Positions 1 to 6,614 are shown, numbered from the stretch's first letter. The stretch: 8,770 nucleotides of DNA from Peptococcaceae bacterium BRH_c23 (GCA_000961805.1 LADV01000279.1:1-8770), one strand, 5' to 3'. Numbers and translations are program-made. Notes: generated by a model not told the origin, from the letters alone.

Positions 1-478
1 GGGATCTCTTCTTTGGCCGCCTCCAGCTCCCTTTGCTTTAACGTGACTTTTTCCTGCTCGGCGGAGTATTTCGACTTTTAGTCGTTCACCTGTTGCTCCA
101 GGCTTTTGGTCTGAGTGGTTAATTGGGTGAGTTCGCTGCTTTTCAAGTTCAGGTCATTTTGGAGGTGTTTTTTCTCCTGAATGGCCTGGCCTCTGTCCTT
201 GACAGCCTGTTGCAATTCTAATTTGGTCATGCTCTCGACATCGTGCTCCGCGATAAACTCTCCCGCTCCTCTTCCGGGATCCCCAGCAGGATGAGTGCCT
301 GGGTGTAGGTCAAATTCGTCACCAGTGACGAATTTGGATTGCCGTCACTGTCGGGGGAAGCAAGCAGTTTCGTCCCATACTCTTCTCAGAGCTGCATTAA
401 CCTATCGGCCGTTCGCTGAGAGGAACTGACCGATTCCTTCAACCACTTGCCCCATTCTCGCTGATTCCAATTGTTCGA
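1..478 (-). pseudogene. Decayed DUF3102-family coiled-coil gene (fragment)
   Basis: On the minus strand this stretch still encodes recognisable DUF3102 (PF11300) sequence: EWGKWLKESVSSSQRTAD, then LTYTQALILLGIPEEERE, then a long Gln/Lys/Glu-rich coiled coil. It aligns with the intact copy at 6618-7493 from about residue 63 (EWLKWLEESVSYSPRTAQ) onward. It is broken by a TGA at 386-388, a one-base deletion near 259-262 (EERE is followed by FIAEHDVESM in another frame) and a TAA at 78-80. The first ~60 residues of the family are missing. The frame upstream of EWG does not match the family, and 479-597 holds nothing I can assign. The fragment runs off the left edge. It cannot make a full protein and is best read as a dead paralogue of the right-hand gene. 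Confidence 0.85.
311..336. repeat. 26-nt palindrome inside the DUF3102 pseudogene
   Basis: Two 12-nt arms, CAAATTCGTCAC (311-322) and its exact reverse complement (325-336), are separated by two bases. The palindrome lies in the variable linker between the N-terminal helical domain and the LTYTQALILLG segment. The intact DUF3102 gene carries a different, GC-rich inverted repeat at the same linker position. Confidence 0.85.
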
Positions 479-597
479 ATGGACATATTCCAGAAAATAA
501 ATGAAAACACAGACGGAAAAATTGCGCTGTAGATTCTATATGACATTAAGTAGTTCCAATCACTGAAGCCTTGTTTGAAAGGATAGATGAACTGGAG

Positions 598-2499
598 TTA
601 CTTTGCAAGTATGGTAATAAAGAAAAGGCTGTCGACGTCGGAAAAAGAATGAAAAAGCGACTTATATCTGATATTGCCGGCCAGAACAGAGATGTCGTTG
701 AGCTGACAAGATGCGATCCGGTCGCTGACCAGCATGTTGTCGCTCGTTAACGTTGCTATATATGCATCAAAGGCGATTGTTCCGAGCCTGATGAGGTCTG
801 TTTCCGTGCTGATGAAGGTAAGACCGGACTGAGTTCCATTGTCTTCGCCGGAAAGGATAGCCGTGATGGCCTGCATCGTTGCCGAGTTGATTTTATTGAT
901 GCGGCTGTAGGGCTTCTCAATATAGCTCTTTTCATCTTGGCTGTAAACATAGTACGTTATCGTCTGACTATCTTCAAAGTGCTTGAAATCGATTCGAATA
1001 TAGTTAGACACGAGAGGTATATCGTCAACAGCGTATCTGTTTTCTTTATCACCTTTCAAAACCATAACCGACATACGCTTAATAGCATCCGTATCCGTGA
1101 CGGTAACGGAGGCGGCGGCCTTTCTATCCTTATAGTCGGTCAGTACTATGTTCTGAACATGCCTACTTCCCAATAACGTTACTTCTTCCATAGCCTCGTA
1201 ATCCTCTTCTGGAATATTGTAATATCGTTTCTCATCGCCATACACCACAAGGGCAAGGGAAGGATCGGAAGCAAAAAAGCAAATACTATGGTCAATGGCA
1301 TCTGGAATAAACACTGCAATCGTGGTTTCCGGTTCTTCGGTCGGGGTTATGAGCTTTTTGCTCCAGTCGTTTTCAGCATTGTCCAGCCATTTAGCCAGTT
1401 CGGAACCCGAAACATATGTTTCGCCATATTCAGCCGAAGTGACTTTGATTTGCTTAATCTCGGAAATAAGAGCAATTAGATTACCGGGGTTCAAAAATGA
1501 CAAATCAGGCTCATCGTCAACAGGGTTCACCAGCAGGCCAATTCCAAGGGCGATTACGGCGACGACTGCCACAGCCATCATCCAAAACCTGGGTTTTCGA
1601 TAGTTAAGCACATTTTTGATTCTGCCCTTCACGTTGCCCTCTCCGAAGGCAAGCGGGCTGCCATTCAGGATGCGCTTTCCGGTTGCAAGGGATAAAAGCG
1701 AAGCGGCATAAGGCTTTTTGATCTCGCCGCCCATTTCCTTGATCACTTTCTCATCACAGGAAAGTTCCATATCTGTACTCATAAGGACGAAGGCGATCCA
1801 CACCAGAGGATTGAACCAATGAAGGCTCAGAACCATAAATGCAAAAGGCTTTATAATATGGTCGAGCCTGCGGATATGCGTCTGCTCATGCCGGATGATA
1901 TAGTTTTTTTCCTCTGTCGTCAGTCCGGCAGGAATGAAAATTCTCGGTTTGAAAATGCCAAGCACAAAGGGTGTTTTCAGGTTATCAGCCTCATAGATGT
2001 TCTGCTCGACATTCCGAGCGCTTTTCAGGCGGTTTTTCAAAATCAGTACCGAAACAATACTGTAAATCAGCATCGCCGCGATGCCGAAAAGCCACAGGAA
2101 CGTAGCAATCGCCATGGGTGCTTCCAGCGGGTCGGCAACTATCTGCTCATCACCCTGGGGCAGGGTTTCATTGATGACTTGGCTGATATCTGGAAGGGGC
2201 AAATCCACCTGTGGGTTTGCCGTGTGAACGATATCGGTGGAGATATAGGTGATGCTGCCGTTGGTTACGGCTGGAGAATGAAAGATGCCCAAGAGCGAAA
2301 AGTCCGTGGAAAACGATATGGGACAGAGAAGCCGAAATAAGACGACTGCCCACAGCGCATAGGAAAATACTCTCGGTGCTTTTTTCAGCGGCAAACGGGC
2401 AAGCAGCACCAGAACGATAACAATCCCTGCAGTAAGACTCATATTCAGAATTATAGGAAACATCGTATAGCACCACATAAGATTAACTTCTGTGCTCAT
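598..2499 (-). CDS. blaR1: BlaR1/MecR1-like M56 zinc metalloprotease, anti-repressor
   Basis: Membrane metalloprotease of peptidase family M56, the usual partner of a BlaI repressor, which it inactivates when a signal is sensed outside the cell. Hydrophobic segments lie near residues 13-34, 45-62 and 128-153, with more around 217-240 and a last helix at 305-324. The gluzincin motif HEQTH is at 204-208, followed by ELSCDE at 245-250, the usual place of the third zinc ligand. Residues 325-633 form the extracytoplasmic sensor. It starts with a segment (SGSELAKWLDNAE, then RYYNIPEEDYEAM) that I know from clostridial M56 proteins. The Ser-x-x-Lys, SxN and KTG triad of a penicillin-binding domain is not present in proper order, so a beta-lactam signal is not supported. 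The ATG at 2499 overlaps the end of blaI by 17 bases, implying translational coupling. Weakly supported alternative starts are Met8 and Met13. Confidence 0.9.
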   Translation of the reverse strand: MSTEVNLMWCYTMFPIILNMSLTAGIVIVLVLLARLPLKKAPRVFSYALWAVVLFRLLCPISFSTDFSLLGIFHSPAVTNGSITYISTDIVHTANPQVDLPLPDISQVINETLPQGDEQIVADPLEAPMAIATFLWLFGIAAMLIYSIVSVLILKNRLKSARNVEQNIYEADNLKTPFVLGIFKPRIFIPAGLTTEEKNYIIRHEQTHIRRLDHIIKPFAFMVLSLHWFNPLVWIAFVLMSTDMELSCDEKVIKEMGGEIKKPYAASLLSLATGKRILNGSPLAFGEGNVKGRIKNVLNYRKPRFWMMAVAVVAVIALGIGLLVNPVDDEPDLSFLNPGNLIALISEIKQIKVTSAEYGETYVSGSELAKWLDNAENDWSKKLITPTEEPETTIAVFIPDAIDHSICFFASDPSLALVVYGDEKRYYNIPEEDYEAMEEVTLLGSRHVQNIVLTDYKDRKAAASVTVTDTDAIKRMSVMVLKGDKENRYAVDDIPLVSNYIRIDFKHFEDSQTITYYVYSQDEKSYIEKPYSRINKINSATMQAITAILSGEDNGTQSGLTFISTETDLIRLGTIAFDAYIATLTSDNMLVSDRIASCQLNDISVLAGNIRYKSLFHSFSDVDSLFFITILAK

Positions 2500-2842
2500 C
2501 GATCAGCTTTTTCAGTTCTTCAGCCTGGCGGTCACTGAGCTTTTTGCCGCCGATAAAGGCTATAAGGAATTTGGGCAGCGAGCCTCCGAAAGTATCCTCT
2601 ACAAAACGTTGGCTTTGCCTTACGTAAAACTCATCTTTTTTTATCAGGGAGGATACGATGGCATTTTCGTTTTGGAAAATACCTTTAGCACACAGCTTTT
2701 TTAGCACCGTATAAGTTGTAGACTTTTTCCAACTGAATTCCTTGGCGCACAATACTACCAAATCGCCGGAACAGATGGGTTCATGCCGCCAGATTAAAGC
2801 GGCGAATTTCTCTTCGCTTGGCGCGAACTTGTAATCGTTCAT
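2483..2842 (-). CDS. blaI: BlaI/MecI family winged-helix repressor
   Basis: A 119-residue DNA-binding repressor of the BlaI/MecI/CopY family (PF03965). Residues 8-70 form the winged helix: an LIWRHEP helix, then the recognition-helix region WKKSTTYTVLKKLCAKG (38-54), then the wing. Residues 72-115 are the dimerisation helices, ending in LSDRQAEELKKLIDEH. The start is fixed by GGGAGG about 9 bases upstream. The operator in front of it implies autorepression of blaI-blaR1. In staphylococcal BlaI/MecI the protease cuts at Asn-Phe; the nearest equivalent here appears to be Ala95-Phe96. This is an alignment by eye, so the cleavage site may differ. The first gene of the two-gene operon. Confidence 0.92.
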   Translation of the reverse strand: MNDYKFAPSEEKFAALIWRHEPICSGDLVVLCAKEFSWKKSTTYTVLKKLCAKGIFQNENAIVSSLIKKDEFYVRQSQRFVEDTFGGSLPKFLIAFIGGKKLSDRQAEELKKLIDEHRS

Positions 2843-2850
2843 GTATGGTT

Positions 2851-2857
2851 CCTCCCG
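2851..2857 (-). promoter_or_regulatory. Ribosome binding site of blaI
   Basis: GGGAGGA on the minus strand, 8 bases before the ATG at 2840-2842. Its first base overlaps the end of the left operator arm. Confidence 0.75.
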
Positions 2858-2905
2858 GGTCTATAAAATGTAGACTTTATGTTTGAGTCTACATTTTATA
2901 GACCC
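2857..2905 (-). promoter_or_regulatory. blaI: Twin BlaI operator: perfect 20-bp dyad
   Basis: The arm GGGTCTATAAAATGTAGACT (2857-2876) is repeated as its exact reverse complement at 2886-2905, with 9 bases between. Each arm contains an approximate TCTA...TAGA palindrome, with the TACA/TGTA core typical of BlaI/MecI operators. One arm lies between the -35 and -10 elements and covers the -10. The other lies at or just after the expected transcription start and touches the Shine-Dalgarno sequence. The arrangement suits two BlaI dimers blocking the promoter. The exact repeat is seen directly; BlaI binding is inferred from family and position. Confidence 0.85.
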
Positions 2906-2914
2906 AATTGTCAA
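2886..2914 (-). promoter_or_regulatory. Sigma-A-type promoter of blaI-blaR1
   Basis: On the minus strand a perfect -35 TTGACA (2909-2914) is followed by a 17-bp spacer and a -10 TAGACT (2886-2891, 4 of 6 matches including TA and the final T). Transcription would start near 2878, between the two operator arms. The -10 lies wholly within the right operator arm. Confidence 0.7.
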
Positions 2915-2954
2915 GAGGAATTGTTATGTAAGCTTTTTTCCTTTGTTGCTTACT

Positions 2955-3536
2955 TTATCTATCTATTCCTATGTCAGCAAGTTTCCAACCGGAAGTGTTC
3001 TCAATAAAGGTAAAAACCAACACGGCTCTGCTGTCGATGCGCTCCTGGATATCATCGGAAAGAGAGAGAACCTCGTAGCCTGTAGTGAACCTTTCTTGCT
3101 CATCCAGATGATAAAACCTTTGCCTGACTTGCTCAAAATCCAATTTATTTTGAAAGAAGAGGAGCTCGTTGCTGTGGTTTTCAAAAGGAGTTTCCAATCT
3201 GTCTTTCTTCACCACTATGGTATCATTTAATAGTTCTTTTTCAGTTTCACTGAATATGCCCGAATTTAACGCGGAAAGCAGTTTTCGCACTTTAATATCC
3301 AAGGTATTGCGGAGCTCGTATTCTTTTTCATACCGTTTGATCTGAGCATCTTTTTCATCTGCTATTTGTTCAAGTTCTTTCACCCTGGATCGAAGTTCCT
3401 CATTCTCAAGTTCCGAATTTGTGGCTGTTCCTCCTGAACAACCGCCGAAAATAAGAACGGCTGATACGATGATTAGCATAACATGAAACCATCGTAATAC
3501 GGCATATCTGTCTATTTTTTCGTTTTGAATTTTCAT
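2955..3536 (-). CDS. Putative lipoprotein with coiled coil and NTF2-like tail
   Basis: An unrecognised 193-residue protein. From the chosen start (MKIQNEK) a hydrophobic helix at about residues 19-32 ends in IFGGCSGG. This looks like a lipobox with the modified cysteine near residue 33, although Phe at -3 is atypical. Residues ~40-75 (ELENEELRSRVKELEQIADE) are a clear coiled coil. The remaining ~110 residues end in VFTFIENTSGWKLADIGID, a closing pattern seen in NTF2-like extracytoplasmic domains. The product is probably anchored to the outer face of the membrane. The start at 3536 is preferred over a GTG 36 bases upstream because GAGGAAGGG (3542-3550) precedes it. The gene follows the 658-residue gene with a 55-base gap and precedes the blaI promoter, so a role in the same sensing block is plausible but unproven. 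Confidence 0.75.
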   Translation of the reverse strand: MKIQNEKIDRYAVLRWFHVMLIIVSAVLIFGGCSGGTATNSELENEELRSRVKELEQIADEKDAQIKRYEKEYELRNTLDIKVRKLLSALNSGIFSETEKELLNDTIVVKKDRLETPFENHSNELLFFQNKLDFEQVRQRFYHLDEQERFTTGYEVLSLSDDIQERIDSRAVLVFTFIENTSGWKLADIGIDR

Positions 3537-3540
3537 GGTT

Positions 3541-3550
3541 ACCCTTCCTC
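3541..3550 (-). promoter_or_regulatory. Ribosome binding site that fixes the lipoprotein start
   Basis: GAGGAAGGGT on the minus strand lies 4 bases before the ATG at 3534-3536. The upstream GTG (3570-3572) has only a weak AAAGGG, so the shorter reading is preferred. Confidence 0.6.
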
Positions 3551-3591
3551 GGTTTTTGGTTTTATTATCCACGGGTGTATCGCCCTTTGTT

Positions 3592-5568
3592 TTATCTCAC
3601 CAAGGCTTCTCTGATCAAGGCCTTGAAACTGTCGTACCCGGCGTGCTGAAGCGCTCCGGGCCTTCGCAGGAATCTCGTATCATATCCTTTTGCTTTCAGT
3701 TTATCCCACAGCTCATAGTTTGGAAAGATAAAATTGAATTCTTCTGATGAAAGCTTCAACATTTCCTCATAGCGATACCCTAGGTTCCCGAGTATACCGC
3801 TTTGAGCTTCCGTAATATTATACGCCGAGAGTTCTGCGCGCTGCGATTCGTCAGGCATGAACGCGGGAGCTCCGTCAAGAAGGGCGCCTGGTGCAAAGAT
3901 TTTTTTGATTTGGTCCTGCGAAAGCGCCTCGATCTCCTTCATACTGCCATATCCCAGGTTCCCAAGCATACTGATTTCCCAGGCTTCCAATCCGGGCGTA
4001 CCCACTGTTATGAGTTCAAAACCGTCTATAAGGATGTTGTCGTCACTTGCTTTTACAAGCTCGACTTCTGCGGACATTTTTTCGTCAAGTCCGAGCGAAA
4101 CCGTAAGCCGGTCAGGGTCATTTTCGGAGAAGGTCGGCTCTGAGACGGAAACGGGGAAGGCTTTGAAGGTGATGGCACTAAGCTGCATAAGGTCATTAGC
4201 CTCCGAAGGGTTGTTATTATTCCATTTTTGGATTTCTGCCTTTAATCCGTCTGTGGCGAGCCTGTCAATCATCTCGTTCCACCGAAAATGCGCTGCCTGA
4301 TAGAAAGCCAAGCTGCAGCTCATAGCGGACTCGATCGGCCTCATGTCGTATCCCTGTGGGAGCTGCTGCAAATCCTCGTTCCTGTGTACGGTAATTTTTT
4401 GCCCCAGGATTTCCGCTCCGCTAAGTCCCATGTAACCGACAAATTCCATGCCGCCGCGCAGCCAGTCGTAAACGGGCGCAAGGGTTGCAGCATTAAGCGG
4501 CCCTATCGTATGGGTATAGACTCCATTGGTTGAGAGAAACAGGACATTTTCACTTTTTGTGAAGCAGACAAGCATCCTGTCGCACGGATAGGACTGCTTG
4601 ATATCGCCGCGAAGCGTATAGCTTAGATCGTCGTTCCCGTCAAAGACAAGCTCAATGCAGGAGCCCTGTTCCCAATAATCGTGGGCAATGCTTTCGTTGT
4701 CAATCTGGGCCGCCGTCAGGTCAAGAGTTTCAGGCAGTGCGCCAATGATCGCGTCCGCGACAAAGTCTATCCTATCCTTACTTATCTCATTCACCGTGTA
4801 GCTCTCCCAGCCTATGTGGCGGTAGTTCATCCGCACTGCTGTTTTAATGTAGTCGGAAAGCGGCCGCGATGCCGAATGGGAAAGAAAAACAGGCTCTCCG
4901 GTGGTTTCGTCCACATAATAGCGGAAAGATTCCGTACGAACCACGGTGAGCGCGCTATAATCACCCGCGACGACGGCGGTGCGGATCTCCTGCCACTGCC
5001 CGGCGTTTAAGGAATACTCTTTGGTTGCGCAGTAATCCATGGTGACGGTGTATACAGTGCGGTCATTTTCGACAGCACTATCTATGCTTTTGAGTACGTA
5101 AATCGGTTTATCATTTATGCTCGCAGGAACTGCCGTGTATTCCATACCGTTATAGTCCCAACGGGAGTTTATGATCATGGATGCACCGGAGATATCTCCA
5201 GCCTCAAAGCGGTCGCAAATGACCTTTTCCACATAATCACGGGTCATGGCATCCTTGCCGTTGCCCTGGTTGTCAGGGTTTATCGCAAATGCGTAGAAAA
5301 GATATTCGCCGATGTCCGTGGGCGCGTTACCCTCCTCAAAGAAGGGCACATAGTCAAGGCGGTTATGAACAGCGAAATCGAAGTACTCGCCCCGCAAGGA
5401 GGCATTGTCAAGATCTGTTTTTCCACCCGTAAAGGTACAAACTACCGCGACGGCAATAATCAAAACAACGGCAAGTAAAGAAGGGAACAACATTTTGGGT
5501 TTTTTGGCAATCATAATAATCCGCTTTTTAATTCCAGCCTTGCCGGATGTCATGGTTGTTTCAGCCAT
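3592..5568 (-). CDS. Membrane-anchored sensor half of an M56/BlaR1 protein, peptidase lost
   Basis: A 658-residue protein. It opens with TTMTSGKAGIKKRIIMIAKK, the segment that joins the peptidase domain to the last membrane helix in clostridial BlaR1-like proteins. One membrane helix follows (about residues 27-46, ending VVCTFTGGK), then about 600 extracytoplasmic residues. There is no HEXXH and no upstream membrane segment, so it cannot be a protease. The C-terminal part has a tandem repeat: LGNLGY...EIEALSQDQIKKIFAPG and, about 60 residues later, LGNLGY...EMLKLSSEEFNFIFPN. The start at 5568 is chosen because GGAGGAGG lies 8 bases upstream; a TTG start 27 bases earlier is possible. It is upstream of the lipoprotein gene on the same strand. 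The length and uninterrupted frame argue for a retained function, perhaps ligand binding, but none can be named. Confidence 0.8.
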   Translation of the reverse strand: MAETTMTSGKAGIKKRIIMIAKKPKMLFPSLLAVVLIIAVAVVCTFTGGKTDLDNASLRGEYFDFAVHNRLDYVPFFEEGNAPTDIGEYLFYAFAINPDNQGNGKDAMTRDYVEKVICDRFEAGDISGASMIINSRWDYNGMEYTAVPASINDKPIYVLKSIDSAVENDRTVYTVTMDYCATKEYSLNAGQWQEIRTAVVAGDYSALTVVRTESFRYYVDETTGEPVFLSHSASRPLSDYIKTAVRMNYRHIGWESYTVNEISKDRIDFVADAIIGALPETLDLTAAQIDNESIAHDYWEQGSCIELVFDGNDDLSYTLRGDIKQSYPCDRMLVCFTKSENVLFLSTNGVYTHTIGPLNAATLAPVYDWLRGGMEFVGYMGLSGAEILGQKITVHRNEDLQQLPQGYDMRPIESAMSCSLAFYQAAHFRWNEMIDRLATDGLKAEIQKWNNNNPSEANDLMQLSAITFKAFPVSVSEPTFSENDPDRLTVSLGLDEKMSAEVELVKASDDNILIDGFELITVGTPGLEAWEISMLGNLGYGSMKEIEALSQDQIKKIFAPGALLDGAPAFMPDESQRAELSAYNITEAQSGILGNLGYRYEEMLKLSSEEFNFIFPNYELWDKLKAKGYDTRFLRRPGALQHAGYDSFKALIREALVR

Positions 5569-5576
5569 TTTTTTTG

Positions 5577-5584
5577 CCTCCTCC
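5577..5584 (-). promoter_or_regulatory. Strong ribosome binding site of the 658-residue gene
   Basis: GGAGGAGG on the minus strand, 8 bases before the ATG at 5566-5568. It sits inside an open frame that continues upstream (EIDVLYAILEKAEEAKK), so the site may have arisen by chance within former coding sequence. It is nevertheless close to ideal. Confidence 0.6.
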
Positions 5585-5689
5585 GCCTTTTCCAATATCG
5601 CATATAATACGTCTATTTCTTATTTGATACTTCATACTCGCTGTATTTGACCAGGCGCGTCTTAAGGTCGTCGCCGTCTGCATAAAGCT

Positions 5690-5761
5690 CCGATCGGCAG
5701 CTGTCTGCTCCGCGCCCTGCGGTAACGATTCGTTTATGACTTCACTGATGCCCGGAAGCAG
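5690..5761 (-). pseudogene. Fossil of an M56/BlaR1 N-terminal region
   Basis: Twenty-four minus-strand codons read LPGISEVINESLPQGAEQ followed by TAADR. They match residues 101-124 of the intact M56 protein (LPDISQVINETLPQGDEQ) at 16 of 23 positions by eye. In the intact protein this segment lies between the second and third membrane helices. Its position about 120 bases upstream of the sensor-only gene suggests that a full M56 gene stood here and lost its peptidase region by deletion. Confidence 0.75.
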
Positions 5762-5851
5762 TTCGTTTTCTCAATTTCAATCGCTTTGTTCAGCAAATTA
5801 AGACCTCCCAAAACATTTCCCTCGAAATATTTTGCATCCATTCGTCAGTAA

Positions 5852-5882
5852 CCTGCCGGGGCAAAAAACACCCCTCAGCAGG
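5852..5882. repeat. Imperfect inverted repeat
   Basis: CCTGC (5852-5856) pairs with GCAGG (5878-5882), and inside it GGGG (5858-5861) pairs with CCCC (5871-5874), leaving a small asymmetric internal loop and a 9-base A-rich loop. No T-tract follows on either strand, so it is not a standard terminator. Confidence 0.45.
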
Positions 5883-6003
5883 ATTACCATAGTATGGTTT
5901 ATCTTCAAAAACGTGCATGTTGATTTAATCAATGCGGTATTTATATTGATCACTTTCAACGGTTACCCCTTGCCAGACTGCTGAATATTTACAATCGCTA
6001 ATA

Positions 6004-6028
6004 ACACGCAAGAACCGTCCCCTGTGTC
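6004..6028. repeat. REP-like motif containing GAACCGTCCCCTGTGT
   Basis: The core AAGAACCGTCCCCTGTGTCT with ACAC/GTGT-type ends resembles a short interspersed motif (ACAGGGGACGGTTCT on the other strand) that I recall as frequent in Clostridia, often near Y1-type REP-associated transposases. No transposase is present here and only one copy is in the window. The call is from memory of the motif, not from a repeat seen within this sequence. Confidence 0.4.
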
Positions 6029-6087
6029 TGCCTGGCGCAGGATTCCTCCGGTCTGCACCACAAGTAGCACATTCTTCCCTATGTCCA

Positions 6088-6107
6088 TATACTGTACAAG
6101 AACTGTA
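6088..6107 (+). promoter_or_regulatory. Candidate hicB promoter/operator
   Basis: TATACT at 6088-6093 is a good -10, but no clear -35 is found 17 bases upstream. ACTGTA occurs at 6091-6096 and again at 6102-6107, a direct repeat with an 11-base period (about one helical turn) that overlaps the -10. HicB-type proteins with ribbon-helix-helix tails often repress their own promoters, so this is a candidate operator. Confidence 0.4.
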
Positions 6108-6131
6108 TTACTGAAAAAAGGATGAATTATA

Positions 6132-6578
6132 ATGAAAACTTATGTTTTCCCGGCTGTTGTCGAGCAGCATCCATCAACCGGCAGATATGTTGTTGTTTTC
6201 CCCGATCTGCCGGAAGTTATCACAAACGGAGAAAATCTGCAAGACGCTTCATGTAATGCTTGGATCAACTTGGGGTTTCGTTTATATCATATGGAAGAGG
6301 AGCATATAGCAATCCCTGAAGCGTCCGATCCCTCAAGTATAGTGAAGCCGGAGGACGCTAAAATAATTACTGTAGAGGTCGATATGCTGGTAGTGCGGCA
6401 GGCGCTTGATAACAAATCTGTCAAGAAGATCGTAACTTTGCCCAAATGGTTAATAGCTTTGGGGAAAGAAAACAATATCAACTTCTCACGGGTTCTGCGG
6501 CGCGCTCTAAAAGAGGAACTGGGAATTTACGATGAGGAAACCGGCTTTTTGCCTTTACTGACCGATATATTTAGATAA
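6132..6578 (+). CDS. hicB: HicB-family antitoxin with ribbon-helix-helix tail, no adjacent HicA
   Basis: A 148-residue protein. Residues 1-70 are the HicB fold: YVFPAVVEQHPSTGRYVVVFPDLPEV, then a helix, LQDASCNAWINLGFRLY. Residues 97-131 (VKKIVTLPKWLIALGKEN, then INFSRVLRRALKEEL) form a ribbon-helix-helix DNA-binding tail. HicB proteins normally neutralise HicA, a small dsRNA-binding RNase toxin encoded next to them. No HicA-like frame (about 60 residues with an essential His) is seen within 250 bases upstream or in the 39-base gap downstream, so this is an orphan. AAGGA lies 9 bases upstream of the start. The gene may be co-transcribed with the DUF3102 gene that follows. Its remaining role could be DNA-binding regulation or neutralising a distant HicA. 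Confidence 0.88.
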   Translation: MKTYVFPAVVEQHPSTGRYVVVFPDLPEVITNGENLQDASCNAWINLGFRLYHMEEEHIAIPEASDPSSIVKPEDAKIITVEVDMLVVRQALDNKSVKKIVTLPKWLIALGKENNINFSRVLRRALKEELGIYDEETGFLPLLTDIFR

Positions 6579-6580
6579 AT

Positions 6581-6614
6581 CCAAAAACGACTACACGTAT
6601 TCGTTTTTGGGGGA
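6581..6614 (+). promoter_or_regulatory. Hairpin overlapping the DUF3102 ribosome binding site
   Basis: CCAAAAACGA (6581-6590) and its exact complement TCGTTTTTGG (6601-6610) form a 10-bp stem with a 10-base loop in the hicB-DUF3102 gap. The last two G of the stem are the start of GGGGG (6609-6613), the Shine-Dalgarno of the downstream gene. Folding would hide part of the binding site and could lower or regulate translation. It is not followed by a T-tract, so a terminator is less likely. Confidence 0.6.

Larger units (their letters stand above)
5569..6131. other. Gene-free stretch with fossils and hairpins
   Basis: No convincing complete gene on either strand. It holds the M56 fossil (5690-5761), an imperfect hairpin (5852-5882), a repeat-like motif (6004-6028) and the candidate hicB promoter. 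On the minus strand a frame ending VKYSEYEVSNKK just before 5613 and another starting MDAKYFEGN at 5841 look protein-like but are short and interrupted. No HicA toxin frame was found here. Confidence 0.6.

Noticed and set aside
479..532. Plus-strand frame MDIFQKINENTDGKIAL
   Set aside because: Seventeen codons with no ribosome binding site; probably chance next to the pseudogene.
1819..2340. Plus-strand 173-codon open frame opposite blaR1
   Set aside because: Lies entirely opposite the M56 peptidase domain, has no family features and no ribosome binding site; a shadow frame.
2928..2953. GTAAGC...GCTTAC inverted repeat between the lipoprotein stop and the blaI promoter
   Set aside because: A six-base stem with a 14-base loop and no T-tract after it on either strand; too weak to call a terminator.
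3857..4300. Plus-strand 147-codon open frame opposite the 658-residue gene
   Set aside because: Serine-rich composition typical of an antisense shadow, with no recognisable motif.
5960..6090. Minus-strand open frame of about 41 codons starting MDIGKNVLLVVQTGG
   Set aside because: No Shine-Dalgarno, and it runs through the REP-like motif, which yields such chance frames (TGDGS).
5880..6131. Search for a HicA toxin gene upstream of hicB
   Set aside because: No frame of about 60 residues with the GSHxxF-type dsRNA-binding motif was found on either strand.
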